Of a stretch of DNA of 64,000 nt, positions 20,558 to 30,251 are shown in pieces (the stretch's first letter is position 1; each line of letters opens with the position of its first letter). Location: assembly GCA_015179025.1 (NCBI GenBank), contig WHUX01000016.1, positions 124,001 to 188,000 on the forward strand, written 5' to 3'. The notes beneath the pieces were generated by a model. It was not told the origin of the DNA. It did no database searches and saw only the letters and a list, made by a program, of their open reading frames with translations. A program made the translations under genes and the position numbers. Origin of the DNA: Terfezia claveryi (taxonomy: Eukaryota; Ascomycota; Pezizomycetes; Pezizales; Pezizaceae).

Positions 20558-23500
20558 AGACGCGCTAACTTGAATCCTCATAGTCCTTGAATGCATTTAC
20601 GGAGACGGTCTACACCTAAAGAGGTGATGAAGTGATTAAATGTGAGTATGTACCAGGGGGCCGGCGTGGACGAGGTTCTGCTCGTTTTGTACTATGGGTA
20701 TGATAAGGAATTTTGTAGCTTGCTATTTTGAGAGGAAGTTCATATTATATAGCTGCTCTAAATTTTTGTATAGAAACTAATATAAAGGGCGAGATATTGA
20801 TACACTTCAGGGTAAACTACCGCCACTGTCTCTGGTAACATCAAAAATGCATTCTATGCGTGACGTGAAAGGGTGTTTGTCGTGAATGCATGCAATATGA
20901 TATGAAGTTTTAAATGTAGCTCAATCCTCTCTTACATATGCAGTTCTTTTATACAGTAGCTTACATACTGTCCTATCACAGTAGAATCCAACAACGACAT
21001 GCATCACCTCTAGTCTCGGCACCATCCTCCCGCAGAGAATTACTACTTGTTACACCTACAACTTGCTATTACGGAACTCAATATAGCCGTTGCTATTCCC
21101 TACGAGTTTGGGATGCTGTCTTCAGCCCCAACTAATATTTCTGATATAATACCGGGCAGTCCTCCCAGATTCTTCTAAGGTACTTTCCATACAAAATAAT
21201 TATGCTAAACCGGACGGAGGGGTTGATAAGCGCTACAAACCCTCTAAACTGAACCATTAATAAGAGTACCTATGCGTTTTGTGGTGGGCTGAGAGGAGAT
21301 ATTACTATACTGGGAATGGTTTCATTTCGAAATATCGGACAGTTACCTCAAAACAAATATGTGGTTTTTTGTCGAGCCTTATAGCAAGTTTACATGTGTA
21401 TTTATATATATTGCCTGACCCACCAATCGCGAGCACCTTTGTTGGCTTAATAATATAGAGTCGGTCGACTCCGCCTGTTCGCATGTTTCTATCCACTAGT
21501 AAGTAGCAAATTGCAACTGTGGAAGATCGATAGGTACCACTTTTATAAACTCCAAACTGAGAGAAAATTGCTCGGAAGTGGGCGGAGGTGAGGTGACGAA
21601 ATAGTCGTTATATCTCACAGCATTGTATTACAGGTCGTCAAATATGTTCATGTGTCATGTCATAGCTATGGATATCGACACTAAATTCACATGCATGTAA
21701 CGAGGACAGTTACCTATCTGCTCCTCATGGTTCTGCTGACTTTATGACTGATAATCTTAAATATGTCTATAATATTTCGTAATATCCCAGAACAATCACT
21801 CATATTCCTCATTCAAGCACTGTCATCCAAGAAAGTTCAGAAAAGTGTCCAGAAATTGCGCTTCGAGTTTGCACCCAGGTTGGCTATTGATATAAAAGCT
21901 TCTAGGTATCATACATTATGATTGTGCCGACTCTAGTAGTGACTAACTCAGAACCAAAGACTATCCTCCTTAGTGAATGTAGGATCTTTAGAAATTGATT
22001 CTAATGAAGCCCACAAGTTTTACTCATGGTAAGTGTCTCCTCGCAGTTGCCTCAGTCTCTGCGGCACCATGCACTAGATGAACGAACGGGGCCTCGATTT
22101 CCTCATGTAGATCGAAGGCTTCCACCTCCAGCCCTATACAGAGGACAAAGTTGGTTATGGCCATCATTGCCCAACGCCTACATGTAAGTACAAGTGCAGT
22201 TCTACTGTTGCATACAGGTTCGAGTGTGCAGGCATATCCGAAATACGGGTGGTGAAAACGGATTCATATGGAGTGGATATGGTTGGTTACTGGTTAATTA
22301 GTATGAATACATACAAGGTCTGAGGCGTGAATTTGAATTTCTGAGAATCCTACATTAGATTTCTTCTGTTCAACACCGATAGCGAGATATATACAGAGTG
22401 CTAGTCATAGGAGCTCGGAAGTCTCAGGACTAGATATCATATCGTAGAAACTCGGGAGTAAGGCCATGGCCATAGTCTAAATACCGAACCCCATGCCCAT
22501 ATAAATATCATAGTCTTATCCATGGAGGGAATTTAAACTAAGAATAGGTTTTACTGGCGAGTTTCTGCGGTAGTATAATCAGACCTGTTCAGCTGTTCTC
22601 AAACCACATCTGTATAGTGAGTTTGTGAATACACCGACCCCGCCATCTACCAGCATCTCATGCCTGCTCGCATGTCGATAGAGCCGCTTGTTGCTCTTGG
22701 TTGGCTACCTTGTCACCTGGCTTAAATTTCGGCACGATCACAGCAGCACCATCACTGCTCGGGATAATACTCTTGCAGCTACGGACTTGTTAACAGTGTT
22801 AGTGCTCTGAATTTATAGACTCTCTGAGATAGCTATCAAGAACTAGGTATCCCCATAGTTCAAGTTCACAGCCTTGACCGTTCACAGCCTTGACCGTACC
22901 TTTGCGTGAGCCCTACTCCATCGACTTCTTTAGGCCCATTCATATAAAGACCTTTAACCTCCTTGAATTCCTCCACCCCCCATTGTCTGGATTTGACTGT
23001 TGTCGATGTTTTGGAACCGTTCGTTCTCAACTTTAGAACTCACTTACTCTATAAATATTCTCCTTGACGTTTATAACTTTCTAAATCCCACTCCCTCATT
23101 TCCAATGTCACCAAGTTTAGACCCACATATCATGAGCCAATCCAACAGAGTTTTAGGTGGACTGCCTTGCCGTAGAGATCCAATAACGTCGTAATGCCTT
23201 GATATATTCACTGGATCCCGTGAGGTTTTCTTCAATGTGATCGAGGTTTGCGAAGCCAGTCTCATGATTTAGTTACTAAGCACCTAGTGCTTAGCAGCTC
23301 TAAGTTCCTTAGCCAAGGTACAGAGACCTTCCAATCATGTATCTCAATCAACGCAAGTAATGATGGATGCAGACCATAATCGTCTGAGGAGATGCAAATT
23401 ACAATTACCACCTGGGTGTTGATTGCCTAGACTGGTAGTAGGTACACTGTCCTGCAGTGCATGTGCGCTACGCTACATGGGGCAAACAGGAGCTTTATTG

Positions 23501-24613
23501 GGTAGTGGCTACCCGATTTGGATTAGTCTACTCTAACTTCGAGCGACCCCCAGCCAAACCGCTAGACTACCGGTTCTACAACGGAAACACTGTGGCAAAA
23601 AGATCGTACTGTCTCTGAGTGTCAGCTTTCTACTTATGAGAAGAGATCGACAAAACTTAAGGAATATTTCCCTGGTAAAAGATAACTATATCCCGTTTCC
23701 ACTCGGGGCCACACCAACTACATAGAATTCATCTCCCCAGTGCTTTCTTAATACCCTTGGGTCCTGTTGCAAGATGGTGGGGAAGCTCAATACAACTGCC
23801 TTACAATGTAGGACCCGAGGACGGTAAAAGACACCGGAAAACATACCAAACCCTGGAGGCTTAGTATGTTTGAGATCATCGCTGCGTGCAGGGCTATGTC
23901 GCTGCATGGATATTATTCTCCAGCGGCCCGAGTGCTTTCCTCCTTACCCAGCCGGGCTCCCACATCTTACGTCCTGAGGTAGTCTCAAATTACAGTAGCT
24001 ATATATTTGTAACCAATGCAGCAAAGCGTGGTGACGGTACAAGGTGCTAGGATCCCTCAATCCAAGCAATCGAGGATGCAAATCTAAGTTCATATATTGT
24101 ACTTACAGTCGGGGTTTGTTGTGCAGTCAAACCCCTACTCTTGCCCCGCTTTTAGCAAAAAATTCGCCACATGTGTTATGTACAGTATTATACGAGCACA
24201 TATAAAGAGATGTTTGGAGTCTTGGGAATTGCTGCGAATAGCCCGAGTCTATTGGGAAGCCCCAACATCAATCTCCATATTGAAATGGTCTTTGAAAAAT
24301 AGTCGAGGTATGTTCTCTAAATTCTGGTGTGTTACTTATTAAATTACAAAGTCAATACTCGTTGCCCGTTATGCAGAATCAAACTTTCTACATTTTCCAA
24401 GTTTAATCAGGATCTGAGCATTAGGAGATTAGGGATAAGGATGGTTGTTTGCTGGCATATCGTTTCAAAATTCCTCTCTTCTTGGTTGACGGTTTGGTTG
24501 AATCACATGAGCAATTGCCGGAACTTGAGATACATCAGCAAAGGCAAATTGATCCCTATGGAGAATTTCCTATTCGACACTATGCAATTTGGGCTGATAG
24601 CAGTTTAGATACT

Positions 24614-24648
24614 TAGTCTGGTTGGCACAATCCCCCCGCCAAACGGGG
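24614..24648 (+). repeat. Mini-insertion D: TAGTCTGGTTGGCACAA copy, no clear duplication
   Basis: Begins with the same 17-nt core as mini-insertions A and B and continues into a C-run/G-run hairpin (CCCCCGCCAAACGGGGG). The flanks TTAGATACT and GCAAAGACT match at only 5 of 9 positions, so any duplication has decayed. Confidence 0.55.
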
Positions 24649-24699
24649 GCAAAGACTTAGTCTCGATCTACGAGGGTCTGATCGAGACTAGCAAAGACT
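24649..24699 (+). repeat. Mini-insertion C: 33-nt palindromic element with perfect 9-bp direct repeats
   Basis: GCAAAGACT occurs at 24649-24657 and 24691-24699. The 33-nt unit between them (24658-24690) has perfect 10-bp terminal inverted repeats, TAGTCTCGAT and ATCGAGACTA, around a 13-nt loop. It sits immediately downstream of mini-insertion D. Confidence 0.8.
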
Positions 24700-25022
24700 T
24701 TACCAACATAGGCTCATGATGGGAATTATCGCGAGGATACTGTTTTACTATGCCAAGCCCGCACCTAGATATGGCAACCCACAAACTAGCAAACTTAAGC
24801 AAGTGCTCAATAAGTCTACCTACGCATTTCTTTCGTTCTTGTTCGACATCCTCATGGCTTGTATGTATAACCCCCACTCCCCCTGTTCATTTGCTGAACT
24901 ACTCAAATCCCCACCATCTGTGTTCCGATTCTGAAGTAGCGGCTGAGCTTTGTTCAGGTCTACGAGATAGCAACTATACCTGTTATTGCCTGTGTCATAT
25001 ATACCTAAGGCATCTTCTTATC

Positions 25023-25370
25023 ATGGCTAATAGCGGTCCAGGTACATACACTCCACTATAGAACGTTAGTACTTCATACACACCCAATGATAGCTAATAG
25101 CGGTCCAGGTACATACATCTCTACTATAGAACGTTAGTACTTCATATACATCCAATGACTTCATTATTATGGCTAATAGCGGTCCAGGTACATACACTCC
25201 ACTATAGAACGTTAGTACTTCATACACACCTAATGATGGCTAATAGCGGTCCAGGTACATACATCTCCACTATAGCATGTTCTTAATATTAAGTACTTCA
25301 TACACACCCAATGACTTTATTATTATGGCTAATAGCAGTCCAGGTTCCACTATAGCACGTTCTTATTCAA
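25023..25370 (+). repeat. Five-copy tandem repeat (~65-88 bp units)
   Basis: GGCTAATAGCGGTCCAGGTA (or a near copy, AGC for GGC or CAG for CGG) recurs at about 25025, 25091, 25170, 25236 and 25326, each followed by CATACA..CCACTATAG and AGTACTTCATA. Alternate units carry an extra ACTTCATTATTAT segment. Confidence 0.8.
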
Positions 25371-25854
25371 CAAGCCTGCAATAGCCAAGTTAAGCCACTA
25401 TCGGCTTAACCTACCTCTAATCTCACTCTTTGATCCTCTATGATGTGATTCCCTAAGCTTACGCAATTTACAGGCTGGATAAATATATAATCTCTATCTT
25501 CCCCCCTTTTCCTACCCCTAATATTCATTCTCTTATGTTTACGTCTTTACTGATCTCCTTCCTCACCTATATACCTGTCCTCTAATATCTCTTTTGTAAT
25601 ATATCTTAATAAGAAAATTCAAATTCAATCGATAATAATTGCATGCTTGCAATGCGTATCCCATAGATCTAAGCATAATCCGTATCGTAGCAACAAGCAT
25701 GTGCCAAGAATGTTCGTTTATGCCAATCCAGGTTGCTAACAACAGGTTGTTACTTCTGATCAATATCGCCAACAATCGAGCATTTATAGCGACATGCAAC
25801 GCCAGCAATACCACATTTACGAGATTTAAAATTCGCAGCATTTCCTATTCAGCT

Positions 25855-26010
25855 AAACCCTCATCGAACATAAAGGTCATTATCCACTTTTTCCCATTGG
25901 TTGGCAAACCGTTATTGAACATAAATGTTATTACCCACTTTTTCCCATTGGTTGGCAAACTCTCATTGAACATAATCGTCATTACCCACTTTTACCCATT
26001 GTTGGCAAAG
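25855..26010 (+). repeat. Three-copy ~54-bp tandem repeat
   Basis: Units of the form (C)TCATTGAACATAA..GTCATTACCCACTTTTTCCCATTGGTTGGCAAA follow one another three times; the last copy is slightly shorter. No coding function is apparent. Confidence 0.75.
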
Positions 26011-26526
26011 TTACATCATTTCAAATGTATATTATATGGCATATGGGCGCACATGTGATCACTGATTTCCATAAGCATTTTTGCGTATGTAAGTTCTTTG
26101 TAAGATTTCAAATTGATTTAACATTTATTTTACCCCCATATCTGGTACTGTATTTATGGGTTCTTTCATTTGTCATGGTAATACTAAAATTATCTCTGGA
26201 GTTAGGAATAGTGTTAATTTTGTCTACACACAAAAGTAATATAGATTGGATTAAAAGGGACCCCAGTGCCCGTAAAAAAAGGGAAGAAACGTTAGTCAAA
26301 CCAAAAGGAAATAATAGAGGTCAACCAAGAAGAAAAAAAAGGGAAAACAGTAATAGTTATTTTCTCCAACTATGTATGTACATTCTCCAGAGTTCTGTCT
26401 ATATACAGTTCTTCCTAAGTCCACGTTCCTTCCTTCCTTAATGAGTCCAAGTTCCCTTCGTTAGTGGTCCGAGTTCCCTTCCTTAGGGCAAAGTCCCGTA
26501 CAGTATACCATCGGTGTTTAGGCAAA

Positions 26527-26830
26527 CCTACCTAGTGATCACATTTTGTCCTAGCGGTTACACTCTCGGGAACTGTCTTGAGCTTAGTCCTAGGATCGAG
26601 CTTCAGGGTCTGTGTCATCATTGTATGTGGCCTTGATGGTGAAGCTGGCAGGAGCATAGCCGTTCAACCCAGGTTCCATTTTCTTCTTGATTGCTTCCTT
26701 GAGGTCGTCCACATTTTCGATCCCTTCCAGCGATACTCTGGTCCACTCCAATTGGGGTCGGCGACCAAGCCTGGAATTCCTTTTTGCTTTAGCGAATGGG
26801 GTGCACGGAGTTTAAACAGAAACGCGGAGG
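26527..26830 (-). pseudogene. Remnant of a ubiquitin-like (Crinkler-type) header domain
   Basis: On the minus strand, around 26770-26620, a frame reads RVSLEGIENVDDLKEAIKKK and continues into a beta-strand-like segment (ASFTIKATYND). After a one-base frame change near 26605 it reads LDPRTKLKTVPESV and stops near 26531. The spacing 'V.DLK.AIK' followed by an ordered strand and an L-P-T-L segment resembles the ubiquitin-fold header of Crinkler effectors, like the gene 1 kb to the right on the other strand. The frameshift and lack of a clear start make it a remnant. Family assignment is by pattern only. Confidence 0.35.
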
Positions 26831-27074
26831 AGAGGAGGAAGACTAAAAACGAGAGGAGGATGGAGGTGACGGTGTGAGGATGCTGAAGGCTTCCTTTGAT
26901 GAGGTCACTGAAGGTTCCCTTAAATTATCTATGTAGCTTATGATATGTATGTGTGATGCGGGGTGGTGTATACGTCCTGCAGCGTCCCGTACGCACAAGT
27001 TCTGTTCCTGAGGGTCTCCAGGAGGGGGTATAAACGTTTCCCCTGTTTCCTCTGATTACTCTGTTCCTGATGTG

Positions 27075-27122
27075 CTGATGGAATTCATGCTTTCGAGGCT
27101 TATATATATCTAGGGAATTCAT
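27075..27122 (+). repeat. Relict unit resembling the central repeat of the foldback-like element
   Basis: ATTCATGCTTTCGAGGCTTA followed by TATATAT closely matches the 36-nt unit of the arrays at 8575-9750 (CTCATGCTTTTCGAGGCTTA + AT run), and it is bracketed by GGAATTCAT-like sequence on both sides. A single copy 15 kb from the element suggests an older family member or the source of the repeat. Confidence 0.5.
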
Positions 27123-27715
27123 AGAGGTGTGGAGTACAGGTCGTCTCGAGGTATGCTGACCACTGACTGTGTATCACTCTCCTCGGCCTTGGGGTGAGGG
27201 GGTGCATGGACGAGTGGGTGATCGTGTCACGAGCGGGTGGTCCTTAGGTATTCGTTCCTCTGTGGAGGCACGACTTTTCCTTCAGCTCTGTTTCTGCTGT
27301 GCTTTCTTGTTTTGGGCTGCAAGATACAGAGCTATCTGGGTCTTGAACTCTTGTACGAGCCTCGGATAGCTCAGGTGCCCGATGCCTTCCGTCTTTCTAG
27401 TCTCCTTGAATTCCCGTTTGTCGGCTAGAGATAATATGAGAGCACAGTCTGAGACGAGGTCCACTTGCTCAGATGTCGAGGGGGTTGATGGTCGTATAGA
27501 ACGGCCAGGTGACACGCAAGTCCGAACAGGTATGCTGTTGGTTGAGCCAGCTTGAGAATCGGCACCGGGTTCGAAAATGTCCTTGATGCCTTTTATTATG
27601 CTATTTAGGTTATGATATGTATGTAAGATGATGATAAAAAGAGGAAAGAAGAACCGAAAGTGAAACCCTTCAAGCTTTACCGCTAGCACTGTGGTGTGTG
27701 ACCACTCCTCACTCC

Positions 27716-27812
27716 CTTGTTCATCCTCCCTCCCTACTCCCTTCTTCCTCCCCACTCCCTTCTTCCTTCTTCCTTCCCACTCCCTTCTTCCTTCTTCCTT
27801 CTTCCTTCCACT
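27716..27812 (+). promoter_or_regulatory. CT-rich tract upstream of the Crinkler-type gene
   Basis: A run of CTTCCTTC/CTCCCTTCTTCC repeats about 100-200 bases upstream of the ATG at 27919. Pyrimidine tracts of this sort are common in fungal promoters. Its antisense reading gives the Gly/Arg/Lys-rich start of a spurious minus-strand ORF. Confidence 0.45.
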
Positions 27813-27918
27813 AATCGAGATCAACTAACTTCCTTCTTTCTTGTCATAAAAAGAAAGGTTCTACTTGTTCTCGTGCCCGTTCTACTCTTTTAATCTGACA
27901 AGACTTACCTCTGTCACA

Positions 27919-30251
27919 ATGTCCGCTCCTGTTCTCCTCATGTGCCTTGTTTACGGCCAACCGTTTGCTAGAGTCTTTGATGTTGAGATTGAAAGAGGGA
28001 AACCTGTCTCAGCCCTCAAGCGGCTCATCAAGGCAGCAAAACAGAATGAATTTGACCACATAGACGCCAACATTCTCGATCTCTATCAAGTAGAGATCCC
28101 GATCACAGATGACGAAACCCCCCAAAATCCCGATCTCAGCAATAACACCAAGCTGCAAGGAGGAAAGAAAGTCAGCACCGTCTTCCAGGTAGATCCTCGG
28201 GAGGACGTTGTTCACATCATCATCAAGGTTTCTGGTAAGTGAGGCTCGCATATTCACATCTAATCCCGCAATATTTCTGGGCTTACATAGAATTTCCCTC
28301 CACAGTTCTAGAGGGGGGACCTCTAACCAAACGGCGTCGCTTAAATGAGTCCACAGTTCTAGAGGGGGGACCTCTTACCAAACGGCGTTGCTTAAATGAG
28401 GACTGGAAAAATTATTCAGCAACATGTGGCCAATCCGTAGAGTTGCCGCAGTTTTTAATTGACATGCTTATTGACAACACATTCGTACCCGAACCGCGGT
28501 CCAAGTTCCTGAATGCCCTGCAAAATGCTCAACCCGGCCACCTCATTACCATGCCAGATTTCGGCGACTGTCCTAAAGGATTCGGAGAGGGCTACCTTCA
28601 AAACCCTCTCGTTGTTACGCAGCAGATGGTTGACATGTGGGAGATGCTGTCAGCAAATCACCAACGTCCTATCAAGCGGGTGCTTTCAGGTCCGATGGGC
28701 GTGGGCAAGTCGTATCTGGCACTTTTTCTCGCTTCCAAGGCTTATTCTGAGAACTGGCCCGTGCTTTATATTGCAAATGCCTCCGTACTTAACACCTCAA
28801 CGGAGGAAGAGACTTCAAGAGAGATTTGCCACCACTTTTTGTCGGTCAACAAAGATATCCTTACTGCAGCGGAGCTGACAAAATTAGTGAATCATGAGGA
28901 CACATCTAAGCCTCTTGTGGTCTCCTGCGCCTCAACAATCTTTTGTCATTTGCTAAAGAATCGAATTCGAAAAACCCTCCTAGTCATCGACGAGCATGGT
29001 GCACTATTTATGAATGATCCTCCTGCACCTGCTCAGTTGCCGGTCTTGAATCCCCTGATGTCCCTTACCTTTTGGGGAGAGAGAGCTGGAGGGGCATGTG
29101 TAGTCTTGACTGGTACGGCACACGCAACATTTGAGAGAAAATACCTGAAAGATGATATGCAAGGGTGGGTTGAATTTGTTGGTCCACTACCAGACAATGC
29201 CTTTGACAGTCTGCTACGTCTTCATCCTTTCCTCGGGAGACCCAACATTGCGCCAAAAGTTAAGCGGATCACTAACTGTGTTCCACGCGAGCTCATCTAT
29301 CTTGATAAATACGTCTCGAAGTCGCCCGGCGTCTATATTCCTGATAATGAGGTCGATGACTCGATAAGGCGGTTTCGTGCAAGCCGACGAAACGAATTTT
29401 TAAAAATGGCAACAAACTATACCGACACGCTCAGTGACCTCTCCTTTATGAATTATCGCAAAGCCCTTTCGGTGATGTTCCTACGGCAGTCAGATATCAG
29501 TAATCTGGTTGATTTTGACTGGAAGTTCATGGACACTGGGTTAGTATACCGATTTAAAGAGGACTATAATTCCGTGATATTTAAGCCTCTCTGCCCAGCT
29601 GCATTGGATGCTCTTCTGGGAGTATACAAGGCGCTCCCATTGCCCAGTGACATTACAGTCGCATCCATTAGAGATGGCGAATTTAGTGGGGACCAATTCG
29701 AGGAAGTTCTATTCCGACAGCTTTTGAGATATAGTGCGAATAGGATAGCATTCAAAGCAACGAATCTGACCGCAACAAGGGTAACAGATGTACACATAAA
29801 ATTTGAGCACTTTTACTTTCTGGAGAAGGGCGAGCTGGCTCCTGAGCCTCACCATAGCAAGTCGTTGATCCGCGGCTTTCCCAGGTATCCACGTTTTGAT
29901 TTCATACTTGGGCGGATGTTTATTCAAGTATCTCTAAGCTCCTTTGATAAGCACAACACTGGTTCCGCGATGATTGACTTGGCGTTCGCACCTTACTCAC
30001 CAGATGATAGAAGAAATCAAATCGAAATATACCTGGACACAACATTTGGGCCTACACACAAAGCCAAATTATCCCAAGGCCGCTTCACCGTTACCCGTAA
30101 TGGTGTCAGTGTACCAGACTTCAGGGTTGTGTATATTCGGGGTAAACCTGGCATGCCTCACCACCCCCACCTAGTTAATAAATATAAAGATTTAGCATTT
30201 ATTAACTATGACGAGGTCAAAACCAAGCTATGTGGTGATTTCTTGAGATGA
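27919..30251 (+). CDS. Crinkler-type protein: ubiquitin-like header, P-loop NTPase, possible nuclease-like C-terminus (758 aa)
   Basis: Exon 1 is 27919-28234 and exon 2 is 28291-30251; ATG in CACAATGTC context. Residues 1-~100 fit the Crinkler header (LLMCLVYGQPFARVFDVEI, then VSALKRLIKAAK, then DANILDLYQVEI). A 17-aa segment ending TKRRRLNE / TKRRCLNE is duplicated at ~107-140, a possible nuclear signal. A P-loop GPMGVGKS (~239) and Walker B LLVIDEHG (~335) mark an NTPase module. Near residue 640, FDFILGRMFIQVS resembles the D...(Q/E)xS/T core of restriction-endonuclease-fold domains of Crinkler (CR) effectors. No signal peptide is seen. The family is known from oomycetes, chytrids and Mucoromycota, acting in host or rival nuclei; here it could be an effector or an intracellular conflict or transposon-associated protein. 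The reading frame is intact. Confidence 0.8.

Larger units (their letters stand above)
20558..26526. other. ~6-kb AT-rich gene desert with tandem repeats and mini-insertions
   Basis: No ORF longer than about 140 codons and none with recognisable motifs. It contains a pair of mini-insertions near 24614-24699, a five-copy tandem repeat at 25023-25370 and a three-copy repeat at 25855-26010. The composition (stop-rich, A/T-rich) suggests decayed repeats. Confidence 0.6.

Noticed and set aside
27282..27824. 180-codon minus-strand ORF upstream of the Crinkler-type gene
   Set aside because: Its first 40 codons are the antisense of a CT-rich promoter tract. The remainder has protein-like composition but no recognisable motif, so I did not call it a gene.
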